A stretch of 64,000 nt of DNA from Serripes groenlandicus. Lineage: Eukaryota > Mollusca > Bivalvia > Cardiida > Cardiidae. How positions within the stretch are numbered: position 1 is the stretch's first letter; each line of letters begins with the position of its first letter. The position numbers and the translations under genes are program-made. The stretch lies in contig JASEVX010000013.1 of assembly GCA_031761405.1 (NCBI GenBank), forward strand, positions 51,461,956 through 51,525,955, given 5' to 3'. The notes under the pieces are model-generated. The model worked only from the letters and a program-made list of their open reading frames with translations. It was not told where the DNA came from and searched no databases. Below, piece by piece: positions 22,311-33,730 of the stretch.

Positions 22311-23560
22311 CGGTTATATATTTACTCAACAACATTGACATGAGTTTGACCATGTGAATTAGTATTACCTTACCATATTCATCCGATGATAAACTTTGTA
22401 AACAAGATTTACTCAACAATATTGACCTAATCCTGACCTTAATAGAATATTATACTCAACAATATTGACCTGTACCTGACCTTAATACATTATAATACTT
22501 AACATACCTTACTTAATACATTATGATACTTAACTATATTGACCTGATTCTGGTAGTACTACCTTACAATATTGACCTGTACATACACTTTGTAACAATA
22601 ACGACCTGTACCTGACCTTAAGAGACTATAAATACTCAACAATATTTACCTGATCCTGACCTTTGTGCAATATCATAACTCAACTATATTGACCTGATTC
22701 TGATCGTGTAAAAAAGTACTACCTCACAATATTAACCTGATCCGGAAATGTGTAAACAAGGCTAGCTTAACAATAATGACCCGTACTTGACCGTAATCAT
22801 TTATAATACTCAACATTATTGACCTGATTCTGAAACTTGTGCAATATCATAACTCAACTATATTGACCTGAATCTGATCGTGTAAAAAAGTACTACCTCA
22901 CAATATTGACCTGATTATGAAATTTGTAAACAAGGCTAGCTTAACAATAACGACTTGTACCTGACCTTAATTCATTATTATACTCAACATTATTGACCTG
23001 ACCCTGACCTTTGTGAATGTCATACATCAACTATATTGACCTGATTATGATATTGTAAAATAGTACTACCTTACACTATTGACCTGTACACGAACTTTGT
23101 AACAATAAAGACCTGTACCTGAACTTAAGAGATCATAAATAAACAACAATATTGACCTGATTCTGATCTTAATAGATTATTAATACTAAGATTCTGATCT
23201 TAATTCAGTACTGATACTCAACACTATTGATTGTACCTGACTTTAATAGTGTATTAATACTCAACACTATTGATTGTACCTGACTTTAATAGTGTATTAA
23301 TACTCAACAGTAATGGCTTGTACCTGACTTTAATAATGTATTAATACTCAACATTAATGGCTTGTACCTGACCGTAATAGAGTTTTAATTCTCAACTATA
23401 TTGAAATGTACCTGACCTAAATAGAGTACTGATACTCAACAATATTGACATTTACCTGACCTTAACACAATTGATATGTACCTGACATTAAAAAGTGTAT
23501 TACTACTCAACAATATTAAAATGTACCTGACCTTAAAGAGCGCTTAATTATTAAATAGAT
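22310..23560. repeat. Degenerate ~40-bp minisatellite ('caatattgacctgatcctga' type)
   Basis: Units of 'actcaacaatattgacctgt…acctgaccttaatagagtat' recur about 25-30 times with heavy divergence. This is the same sequence family as the 44-bp arrays at 36600-38460 and 47600-50700. Confidence 0.85.
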
Positions 23561-23704
23561 TGGTAAACATCTGAAACGAAAAAGAAAAACTGATCAAAAT
23601 GATCATTTTTCATTTTGCCAAAATATTTTCAAAACGTCGTCTGCTTCAAATATGTGTACAAGAACACAGGTAGATTAATTTAGTTAATTTCAAGACCAAT
23701 TGTG

Positions 23705-23900
23705 TTAACCCTTTAACTGCTGAAACAGATTTTGTGAAACCTGTGCCAACAGTATAGAGTCAGACCAGTCGTCTAACCAGTCTCTCTACCGTTGGCTCAA
23801 CTCAACAATTTCATCTTGATATTCCTAGAACTGGCAATGGTCTCTTTTAAACGCAAAGGTTGGCAATTTCATTTGAGAAAGTCACCATTGAAAGGGTTAA
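23705..23900. mobile_element. TTAA-type MITE, copy in B
   Basis: TTAACCCTTTAACTGCTGAAA at the left and ATTGAAAGGGTTAA at the right, with TTAA at both ends. This is the most complete member of the family here. Confidence 0.7.
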
Positions 23901-24879
23901 TTTTTGTTTACATCTTGTTTAGTTAGATATCCGCCTTATCGATTTTACATTTGTTTATAAACAGACACGTCAAACTAATTGTGAGTCAAAAAGGACTTAC
24001 AGATAACGGTTTCATTCCTCTTTTTTAAAATCTTTTTTATGCCTTAAACTTCATGTTGGTGGATACATTTTAATTGACCGCCAACACATGCATACATCAT
24101 GCAATGCACTGCACTCGATAATACAATGTAGATAGACATAGTACCATTCTACGTGTTTATGGATTGGTGTAAATGGGGAAACTGGGTTATACAAATAATC
24201 TCGACGGTTCCTTATCGACCTACATTTCTGGTACAATGGTTCGAATGATGTTTTTATGAGTCCTCCGTTAATTCATCTTCACAATAATACAAATACTCGT
24301 CTCAGTGAATTAGACGATTATTTTGAGTACCAATAGCATAGTCTTTAAATATATATTTTAGAGCAGTTATCAATTGATTAAGGACTCCTTAAAAGTGCCT
24401 CGGGACTTCAAAATATATACGGTCATTGACAACTTTAGACTAGATATTAAATTTTTTAAAATTGCCGAGATGTATTTTTGAGCAAATATCAATAATTCAG
24501 GACTCCTTACCAAGGTCTCAGGAAATTCTATATTTAATTGGTGAATTTTGTAAGACAAAAAAAGGCTAAATTTAGTAATAACATAATTATTTTGGAGCAA
24601 TGGTCAATTTACACATGACTCCCTATTTAAACAAGCTAATAATGCAATATTACGTATTGCAAATGAATAGTGTATAATGAGTATAAATTATAAAGGAAAA
24701 GTATCAAGACGGACGATGGTTGTATACGTTTTCATAGCATCAGAATGCTACACTGTATTGAATCTACAACAGTATATGGATGTTAAGAAATGTCCAATGT
24801 TTACACGTAGGTACGTAATTTCGAGTTCAGTGGTTCTAATTTTGTTGTCAGGCATTCAGAGTGCAATACCGGTGCTGTT

Positions 24880-25298
24880 GAAAGCAGAGTAGACTCCATT
24901 CTGAGTACTGTTACTATAATAATGTTGAAAATAAACTTCATTCTGAGTGCTGTAACTATAATAATGTTGAAAATAAGCATCATTCCGAGTGGTGTAACTA
25001 TAATAATGTTGAAAATAAACTTCATTCTGAGTGCTGTAACTCTAATAATGTTGAGAATAAACTTCAGTTTGAGTGCTGTGACTGTAGTTATGTTGAAAAT
25101 AAACTTCATTATGAGTGCTGTAACTATAATAATGTTAAAAATAAACTTAATTCTAAGTGCTATAACTATAATAATGTTGAAAACAAACTTCATTCTGAGT
25201 GGTGTAACAGTAGTAATGTTGAAAATAAACTTCATTCTGAGTGGTGTAACTGTTCTTACTGTAGTAATGCTGAGAGCAGTGTAAGCACCATTCGTCAT
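24880..25298. repeat. 42-bp minisatellite array, about 9-10 copies
   Basis: Same unit as 14460-15835. Open frames on both strands (165 and 120 codons) are repeat artefacts. Confidence 0.9.
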
Positions 25299-26706
25299 GA
25301 ATAATTGAAGTAAATGTATTGTGGTAAGTAAATTTAAACATAGTTAGTCTTGAGACAAATATCAAATTGTAGAAGTAGAGTATACACCTACTTCATTCTG
25401 GGTCATATAACTATAATACTATTGAAAGTAGAGTATACACCATTATGGGTTATATAACTATAATACTATTGTAAGTAGAGTATACACCCTTCTGTGTTAC
25501 ATAACTATAATACTATTGAAAGTAGAGTATACACCATTATGGGTTATATAACTATAATACTATTGTAAGTAGAGTATACACCATTCTGGGTTATATAACT
25601 ATAATACTATTGAAAGTAGAGTATACACCATTCTGGGTTATATAACTATAATAAGGTTGAAAGTAGAGTATAAAACCTTCTGGGTTATATAACTATAATG
25701 CTGTTGAAAGTAGAGTAAACACTTTTCTGTGTTATATAACTATAATACTGTTGAAAGTAGAAATAAATACACTCTTCTTGGTTATATAACTATAAAACTG
25801 TTGAAATTAGAGTATCCCTTCTGTGTTATATAACTATAATTACTGTTGAAAATAGAGTGCACACCATTATTGGTTATATAACTATAATACTGTTCAAGTA
25901 GAGTAAACACCATTCTGGGTTATATAACTATAATACTATTGAACGCAGAGTATACACCATTCTGAGTTATATAACTATAATACTATTGAACGCAGAGTAT
26001 ACACCATTCTGGGTTATATAACTATACTACTGTTGAAAGTAGAGTATACACCATTCTGGGTTATATAATTATAATACTGTTGAAAGTAGATTATACACCT
26101 TCTGTGTTATATAACTATAATATTGTTGAAAGTAGAGTAACACCATTCTGGGTTATATTACTATAATGCTGTTGAAAGTAGAGTGTACACCATTTTGGGT
26201 TATATAATTATAATACTGTTGAAGTAGAGGGTACACTATTCTGGTTTATATAACTATAATACTGTTGAAGTAGAGGGTACACTATTCTGGTTTATATAAC
26301 TATAATACTGTTGAATGCAGATTATATACCATTCTGTGTTATATAACTATAATACTGTTGAAAGTAAAGTATACACCATTCTGGGTTATATAACTATAAT
26401 ACTGTTGAAAGTAGAGTATACATCATTCTGCGTTATATAACTATAATACTATTGTAAGTAGAGTATACACCATTCTGGGTTATATAACTATAATACTGTT
26501 GAAGTAGAGGGTACACTATTCTGGTTTATATAACTATAATACTGTTAAAGGTAGAGTATACACTATTCTTGGTTATATAACTATAATACTATTGAACGCA
26601 GAGTATACACTATTCTGGGTTATATAACTATAATACTGTTAACAATAGAGTATACACCATTCTGGGTTATATAACTATAATACTGTTGCAAGTAGAGTAT
26701 ACGCCA
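25299..26706. repeat. Spacer plus 47-bp minisatellite array, about 28 copies
   Basis: The same spacer ('attcgtcatgaataatt…cttgaga') joins the 42-bp array to 'gtagagtatacaccattctg' + 'ggttatataactataatact' units. Confidence 0.95.
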
Positions 26707-27285
26707 TGTTATCTATGTGGAAGCTTGTCCTTCTTAAATGCACCTTTACTTCATCCAGCTTATAGCATGTCCTTCCAGTAACTAATATGTAATTAGCATA
26801 TAATGCCATATTATTTCATTAAAAATGAAACTTTTTGGTTCATCATCAACAATGTATAATAACTCATTAATACTGCTCAATTTATTTCTTTTCAAACTAA
26901 TGGATTTTCCCTGTTACAAAATGCCATACTGTTAATTCGTAAAGTAGTCAATACTTCACATTTTGCTTCAGCCTGTATCTTTATTATTGTTAATACTTGT
27001 GAATGTATTAGTTTTATTCATATATGCATTAGTTCTGTTTTCACTCTTTGTGAGTTAGTCTAAATGACTTAATATATGCATTGTTACACTAAGGACATGC
27101 TTGTCATTGGAAGCACAAATATGTTTCTGTCACTGCAAGGACTTACTTGCTTTATAAGTATGCAGCAAATATACATGTTTATTTTAATGTGGTCAGCTGA
27201 AATATATATAAATGTACTAGGACCAAACTAATACGAAAAAAAACCATGAATGGTTTTTTTTCGCTTATAGTTAACAGGTGTGAGA
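26707..27285. other. Unique AT-rich DNA, no gene seen
   Basis: Nothing recognisable. Confidence 0.5.
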
Positions 27286-27313
27286 TTTTTTTTTTTTTTT
27301 TTTTTTTTTTTTC
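27286..27313. repeat. Poly-T tract
   Basis: An uninterrupted run of about 28 T. It generates lysine-run open frames on the - strand that are not genes. Confidence 0.9.
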
Positions 27314-27365
27314 AATAACCCATGAAGCTTTCTGAAATGAAACTGGAAAAATCCATGGGGGCCGC

Positions 27366-27625
27366 CATTTTGGATATGTATAAAAGGCAGACGTAAAAAA
27401 CACAGATTGAAAATTATTGTCGTCTTTTTAATCATTTTTTTTTTAAATCGGTATTTTGGGTATGTATAAAATGAGCAGAAAAACACGGATTGAAAATTAT
27501 TGTCGTCTTTTTAATCATTTTTTTTAAAATCGGTATTTTGGGTATGTATAAAATGAGCGGAAAAACACGGATTGAAAATTATTGTCGTCTTTTTAATCCT
27601 TTTTTTTTTTAAATCGATATTTAAG
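27366..27625. repeat. 81-82-bp tandem repeat, about 3 copies
   Basis: The unit is 'aaaaacacggattgaaaatt' + 'attgtcgtctttttaatcat' followed by a T run and 'aaatcggtattttgggtatg'. It is repeated at about 27397, 27480 and 27561. Confidence 0.9.
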
Positions 27626-28476
27626 ATCATTAAAGTGTTGTGTTATGTGGGAATTAACATTTGTACGAAAAGTTAAAACTAAATGGAAATCTGTAAGAAA
27701 TATGTTTTCCCGTTCGTCAAAAAAACGACAGCATTAGCCTTCTACGCCCGAACCTAAATGTTGACTGTATCGTAGCCAAAGAAGGACGTGACGTCATTTC
27801 CGTTACACTTCATCTTGGCGTAACGTCAATGGAGTGACGTCGTTTCCCGCAAAAAAAGTGGTATCAACATGAAAGACCCCAAATTCCTATACATTAGTTA
27901 TTGCCTCACTCATTCAAAGTATAATTATTTATCAAACATTGTAGCAAAAGGATAACTTTCTCATAAAGAGCAATTGTTCTTGTGGCGACAATCTTTTCCT
28001 AAATCGTCTGTTGCATAGGCCTCAGAAACCGTCTCTAATAGGGAAAGGGTTTAGCAGAAATGTGACCCCTTACATAATTTGTTCCAGTCATATTGACTGG
28101 TTGAAAAAGGCAGTCGCCAGGTGGCATCAGAAAAGGGCTGATCTTTTTGCTTCTTTACCATAATGCAGGTGATCGATTAAGGATCATCTTGGCCCTCATG
28201 TTTTAACCTCGTTCATTATAAATGTATTCCTTGATTTTCTGAAAGTCTTTACTTTATTATTTTCTGTTCGTAATAATAGACGACAGCAATACGAATTCCA
28301 AATATGTTTTGATAATGCAAGAAGCATGACATTAACATTATTATTGTCTAGTCAATTACTTATAAATCCTTTTTTATGGCCAAAGTATACTCTTTAATTT
28401 TTGTTTATAATTATCTTGCGTTTTTTTCGTAAATAGGTAGCACCTATAGATATATTAAAGGTAATCAATCTTAGAG

Positions 28477-28701
28477 TTAACCCCATCTCCCATCAATTGG
28501 CTTTTTATGTCTGCAGAATAATGCATTTGAAAACAGTGACAAAAGGAGAAATTGCTCATAATGAGCAAGTTCTCCATTTGCAACAATGTACTGGACTCAA
28601 TTTATTGTTCTAAAGGTCTTTTAGAAAGGGTATTCTCTATGTTTGTCCTCATCTTTTCAAATTGATTTGCTGCAGACTTGTTTCATGAGGGAAAGGATTA
28701 A
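28477..28701. mobile_element. MITE related to that at 13450-13648
   Basis: TTAACCCCATCTCCCATCA at the left, 'ctgcagacttgtttcatgag' + 'ggaaaggattaa' at the right. A 31-nt near-perfect palindrome (ggagaaattgctcat…atgagcaagttctcc) lies at 28545-28575. Confidence 0.6.
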
Positions 28702-29862
28702 AAATTAATTATCAAAACTGCAGCTGCAATGGCGCTTTTCAATTTTCCAACACACAACACATCTTCTTTGAAAACATCATGTCTTTAATAGTACTTAATG
28801 TTATTCTTGTTAAGCAATTGTAAGAGTCTCCTGCTTCAAACCCCTCAGGCAATGAAAGTTGGCATAACTGGACACTTAATTACAGAATCAAAAACATTGT
28901 GATTAAAACCGAAATTACTCATTTCATCTATTCCCACAATTTGTTCAACAATCGTCTGCATCATACATATATAATAACGTTTTGTTCCTGCTGTAATGTG
29001 TACCGGATCCTTTACGGAGTTAAGCAATCGCGGGTCACCCATTCATGCACTTACCGTGATGTAAGTTGCTTAACTTTGTGTAAAAGCCAATTACTTTACC
29101 AATTTCGCTTTAAACCCGGCTTCCAGGGCAAGGCCGTAGAACTATAATTTGTACCTATACCCCATTCGCATTACACTGTTAACAAATGACGTCAAATATA
29201 TTGCTTTAAATTTGGTTCGTTTTCTTGGAATGACATAACATATAAGAAATTATGTTTGTTTATTTCTTGCAATGATGTAACGGCACTAAAAGGGCCATTT
29301 GGTGTATTGCCCACCATTATATTTACATCATCATATTCACTTGCAATCTATAAGTGCATGCTCAAGATTTTCTTATTCTTGGTCTATTCTTCTGTGTTTC
29401 TTCTGTGTTTCTTCTGTTCAATTTTCACTCTGAGATCTTCTCATCTTCTTTGTCTCTTATCTGTGTCACCTTTTTCTGACCCTTTGGTCTTTAAGAATAC
29501 TTGATTATGCATACATTTGCCAAATGACCATACTGGACTTACTCTGTCAGTCTGTGAGATCTTCTCATCTTCTGTGTCTATATAACCATTTTTCTTATCT
29601 CTGTCACCATTTTCTGACCCTTTGGTGCTTTAAGAATGATGCTTGATTACATTTGTCAAATGCCCATACTCGACATATTCTCTGTCAGTGACAGGATTTC
29701 TTTACTATATATTTCTTTTACAATTTTTCGGTTAAGGTCAACTCGCACAGTGACCTTGAACCTAAATAGCTTGTCCGAGTGATACATCAAAATTAGCTGC
29801 ACCCATGGCCCTCAAACTTGACATGGAGGCTGGGCCTGACCAGAAGATGACTCTTTTTATTT

Positions 29863-29890
29863 TGTACTTGGTATTATAGGCGCATCTGAG
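29863..29890 (+). other. 28-bp fragment resembling the Mab-21 exon start, followed by GTAAGC
   Basis: 'tgtacttggtattataggcg' + 'catctgag' matches the paralogous coding segment (compare 30233-30260) at nearly every base and is followed directly by gtaagc, a good donor-site sequence. It could be a scrap of a duplicated gene or chance. Confidence 0.35.
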
Positions 29891-30165
29891 GTAAGCAGGG
29901 TCTCTAAATAAACTGATAGAATATAACTTTCTCTGTGTATTTATAAAAAAAAGCATAAGTAATTGTTTATTATATGTAATACAGATAATTGTAAATGCTA
30001 ATTACAAAAAGACTTGTATTGAAAGGCTCTGTTGGTTGTTACAGCAAGATGTGTTGAAGATGGATGAATACATCTGCACCTTTTCAATATAATATATAAT
30101 TTGAAACTTAGTTTAAATTTCCAATAAAGGTATATGCAACACACACTATTTCAATATATGATTTT

Positions 30166-30179
30166 GATATTTATTACAG
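30166..30179 (+). other. Predicted 3' splice site of the 5'-UTR intron
   Basis: 'gatatttattacag' ends in AG at 30178-30179, 11 nt before the chosen ATG, matching the position in gene 1. Confidence 0.7.
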
Positions 30180-30190
30180 ATAGACGAGAC

Positions 30191-32329
30191 ATGGACGAAA
30201 CCAATGAAGAATTGTCTAAACGTCTACATGAAGTACTTGATGTTATAGGTGCATCTGAGTACATTAGAGAAAAGTATTGGGAGTATGCTATGTTATATGA
30301 AATAACAAACACGTGTGAAAACCTTCCTTATCTAAAACCTTCCAACACAAGATCATACTACGTAGTTGGGAGTAGAGCCGAAGGGACAACTACACCAGGT
30401 ATCGATTCCGATCTCGATTTAATACATTGTGACGGCAAATATCCTGTGGTAGATAATGTATTCGAATCTAAACAACAGGGAGTGTCTTATTTTATTTTAA
30501 CTGATGAAGACACCAAACCTGGATATGTTCGTCTTCAGATTGTTAATGATAAATATCCGCTTACAGGTGTAATGGATATTATACCAGATGATATCTGCTC
30601 TATCGATAGGAAAGGTAGAGTATGTGCTACCCACTCCGAAATTTATATTGGACAAAAGACATCTCGTAACGGTCCAGCGAACACGATTCCGGGTGATGAC
30701 TGTTATTGTGAATTTGATCAAGTATATGCATATAGGTGTCGACAGATACCGAGGTCGGCCAATTCCTGGTTACACAGTATACGGAAATACGACTGGCCAT
30801 CACAGAAACAACTTACAGCAATGGGTTCTTATGGTTGTTTCTTTGTTGGTGTTGCACATCCTCATAATAACAATAAGTATAGCGAATGGAGAATTTCCTT
30901 CTCACTTCAAGAACGTGACCTCATGTCAAGTCTGAACGAAACGCAACACAAGTGTTATGTTCTCTTGAAGATGATAAAGAAGGATATCATAGAAAAAAAT
31001 GCCGGTGAATCTTTATCATCATATCATTTTAAAACAAGTCTTTTTTATACAATCGAAAATACACATAAACATTTTTGGACTAATGATAAGCTTATACTGT
31101 GTGTACAGCAGTGTCTTAAGCGTCTATTTCTTTGGGTGAAGGCAAAAAATTGTCCAAATTTTTTCATTCCTGGAGAGAATATGTTCGATAAGCTCAGCGT
31201 AATGACTCTAGATAAAATAGAGTATGTTTTGAACGACATAATAGAGAATGATATCAAGTGTTTATATTCACTTATTTGTGACAATGTTGGTGAACTTCTG
31301 AAATCTAAATTGAGTGGTGATGAACTGGTATGTAGTGTGGCTACTGCGAGTACCTCGTTTCAGCCAAGATATGTTATCTGTAATAATATTGCATTACTCA
31401 TCTATAAATTAAGGAACATGTTAATGAGACGCATAGACATATGTACAAATACAGGTTATATGAAAGGGGTGATGCAATTTCTGCTATATCTACAACATAC
31501 GAACCATGTCACAGAACATACTACGAGAGACGTAAGAATGGCATTTGACTCTATAATTCCACTATTACAATTACAATACAAACAGTGTATGTATGTTCAG
31601 TACTTGTCACAAGGAAATTTGTCCGACCTGCGGTCTATGACAATTACAAATATAATCCCAGAATGTATTGACTGTGACCTTATCTCGTCAAAGTTATCTT
31701 TAGCATCTTTATATATTCAATTTGAACAGTATCAAGAGGAGTGTAAGCGTATTCTAGTGTTATGTGAAAAAGAAATAGAACCATTTGGGATGTCTGTGTG
31801 TTACTGTACCGAATGTATATATTACAGTTTTAATATCGCTCTTAATAAAAAACTAAGTTTTACTGACATGTCAAGCAAAGAGTTCAGACATTGCACCACA
31901 GGCTGTATGGTATTTCATCCATCTCAAGCTAGTCTTGTCCATGGAGCTCTTCAATACGAGATGTTTCGTATTGTGTTCACACAATCTGGATCTGAATTGG
32001 AAATGGAACGGGACTTCTGGTTAAACTGGATAACGGTAGATTCAGAAATATATCTGTATTTTCTACAATATTTAATCTACTCTCCTAAAATTCAGACAGA
32101 AAAAGAAACAAACACGCAGAAAATATTACACGTTCTCCTAACTGACCTCAATCTTGGCCACAGAGAGACAGCATTCAACCTGTTGGGCTGGATATTTGTA
32201 CAGGAAAATAAATTACAAGTCGCATGGAGATGCTTTTGTTTATCATGGAGAGAAAGGCCATTTAAAAATGCAGCTAAATGGCATATGTTAATTTTACTGA
32301 GTAAAATAATAAATAAAACATATGGTTAG
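30191..32329 (+). CDS. Mab-21-domain protein, candidate cGAS-like receptor, paralogue 2 (712 aa)
   Basis: Collinear with the protein at 2867-4999 over its whole length. Seen: VGSRAEGTTTPG (Gly60-Ser61), SDLDL (Asp74, Asp76), Asp176 in CEFDQVYAY, SEWRISFSLQERDL (231-244), QHKCYVLLK, SSYHFKTSLF (276-285) and NFFIP (323-327). The helical C-terminal half closes with a TPR-like hairpin (AFNLLGW…AWRCFCLSW). All candidate catalytic residues are kept. Differences from paralogue 1 cluster in residues 40-60, 80-105 and 118-175, whereas residues 205-330 are almost unchanged. The stop has moved by two codons (…Thr-Tyr-Gly-stop) because the TAG of paralogue 1 is TAT here. The start is chosen as for gene 1; the ATG at 30134 lies upstream of the splice acceptor. 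Function is inferred as a nucleotidyltransferase-type immune sensor or a Mab-21 scaffold. Activity is untested. Confidence 0.85.
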   Translation: MDETNEELSKRLHEVLDVIGASEYIREKYWEYAMLYEITNTCENLPYLKPSNTRSYYVVGSRAEGTTTPGIDSDLDLIHCDGKYPVVDNVFESKQQGVSYFILTDEDTKPGYVRLQIVNDKYPLTGVMDIIPDDICSIDRKGRVCATHSEIYIGQKTSRNGPANTIPGDDCYCEFDQVYAYRCRQIPRSANSWLHSIRKYDWPSQKQLTAMGSYGCFFVGVAHPHNNNKYSEWRISFSLQERDLMSSLNETQHKCYVLLKMIKKDIIEKNAGESLSSYHFKTSLFYTIENTHKHFWTNDKLILCVQQCLKRLFLWVKAKNCPNFFIPGENMFDKLSVMTLDKIEYVLNDIIENDIKCLYSLICDNVGELLKSKLSGDELVCSVATASTSFQPRYVICNNIALLIYKLRNMLMRRIDICTNTGYMKGVMQFLLYLQHTNHVTEHTTRDVRMAFDSIIPLLQLQYKQCMYVQYLSQGNLSDLRSMTITNIIPECIDCDLISSKLSLASLYIQFEQYQEECKRILVLCEKEIEPFGMSVCYCTECIYYSFNIALNKKLSFTDMSSKEFRHCTTGCMVFHPSQASLVHGALQYEMFRIVFTQSGSELEMERDFWLNWITVDSEIYLYFLQYLIYSPKIQTEKETNTQKILHVLLTDLNLGHRETAFNLLGWIFVQENKLQVAWRCFCLSWRERPFKNAAKWHMLILLSKIINKTYG
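32312..32317 (+). promoter_or_regulatory. AATAAA poly(A) signal inside the last codons
   Basis: Asn-Lys codons six codons before the end of the reading frame (…Ile-Asn-Lys-Thr-Tyr-Gly-stop) form the hexamer, as in gene 1. Confidence 0.45.
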
Positions 32330-33730
32330 CATGATGGAGACCAACGTGATGTCATAGTTTCTTTATCTATTGGTGTAAAACCTGATGAGCATTGAAGTTG
32401 ATGTCTTATCGTGATATATATGAGCCGCGTCCGGGGATTTAAGATCTTAATGCATATGTCTACAGTCAAGACTAAAGCCTGGAATCTATCTTGGCAGAGA
32501 AGTAGCGTCGGGTATTTGAGACCTTAAAGTATCTGAGTACAGGCAAGACTAAAGCGTGGAATCTACATTGGCAGAGGAGTAAGCGTCGGGTATTTAAGAT
32601 ATTAACGTATCTGTGTGAAGTCAAGACTAAAGCGTGGAATCCACCTTGGCAGAGGAGATAGCGTCGGGTATTTAATTTCTTAACGTATAGATCTACGTAC
32701 AGTCAATACTTGGGCGAGGAATCCACAGTGGCCGAGCTGTTAGCAGCGATACATTGGTACCGGACGTCCAGAGTTCCGGCACATTTCCTAGCCTGGTACT
32801 GGTTTGTTTACCAGGACTCATAGACAAGTGAACTGGCGACGTAACTGAAATAATGTTATAAAACGGCTGAATAACCTAATACATCTAAAGTATCAGCAGC
32901 GTCTGGCGATTCGAGGTCTTAGTACATCTTTGTACAGTAAATACTTTGTGTGAACGCACATTATCACCAGAGTATCTACTTCCGCTTATACATTACGTAG
33001 ACTAAATGCATCTTCTGACAACAAACTAGAAGTGTAGCCCCAATAGTTGAACGTCACTGTTACTGTACATGTTGCCAGACCGGAGAGGTAAAACGACCCC
33101 AAATCACCAGACGCGGTTTGTTTGTTTTACTATTATCCTAACATTTGATGATCATTGACCGACAAACATTCACTAAGCTAGGAAATGTTCACGATATATA
33201 CTTTATGGCTATTGCGAGCAGGACTCGAACCCGCCAAGTTATAGATACGGCATAGTAAACACTCCGTCACAGCTTTTTCAGAGTAAATTATTTTGGGTTT
33301 TATGCTGGACATTCCGTATTTCTGTGAAATGGATACCATTGCAAAGATATCAGATATATTTCGGTATTTCCTTTTATCGTATAGTAAACGATTTCTGCTA
33401 TTACTGTTTGATCAAATGCCATTCATGATTACTATTGCTGCGTATACTAATGCATACATGAATAAACTCCATATCTTACGTGCCTTGTTATGGCAAATGT
33501 ATAATGTTGTTATTGATGATTGAGTTATAGAAGAAAAACATCCTGTTTAGAGAGGTAACAGTAATTCATAGAAAAGAGTAGACATAATGTATGCATGCGT
33601 TCGAGTTTAACTAATCGTAAAGAGTTTTACAACACGTGTATACACAGAGAATCCCTCGGAATTTAGGCACTTGCATCATGCATTGGTTTGCGATTGTAGG
33701 CATGGTGTAACACGCTGATTTCATCAATTA
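32330..33730. other. Duplicated 3' flank of gene 2, no gene
   Basis: Contains three imperfect copies of a ~60-bp unit ('caagactaaagcgtggaatc…ggcagaggag…cgtcgggtattt', 32465-32690; fewer in copy 1), a SINE relic (about 32724-32872, +) and a - strand tRNA-like head (about 33208-33286). The 76-codon frame at 33293 is disrupted in copy 1 and is not supported. Confidence 0.65.

Larger units (their letters stand above)
23705..25298 (+). repeat. Segmental duplication 2, copy B
   Basis: Collinear with copy A but lacks both the 1.3-kb TIR transposon (empty site 23971-23979) and the 1.78-kb hAT-like insertion (empty site about 24483-24500). It ends in the same 42-bp array. Confidence 0.85.
27626..29937. 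other. Intergenic DNA with repeat fragments, no gene supported
   Basis: Holds a 3' fragment of the 19222-20345 repeat (about 27990-28205), a MITE (listed), a 'cactgtgacctt' repeat fragment (about 29735-29860) and a duplicated stretch 'gagatcttctcatcttc…cctttggt' near 29430-29490 and 29556-29640. The 60-82-codon open frames here have no recognisable content. Confidence 0.55.

Noticed and set aside
27179..27486. Lysine-run frames on the - strand
   Set aside because: They come from a poly-T tract and an 81-bp repeat.
33293..33523. 76-codon frame in the 3' flank of gene 2
   Set aside because: The paralogous stretch near 5825-6060 carries stops and indels, so the frame is not conserved.
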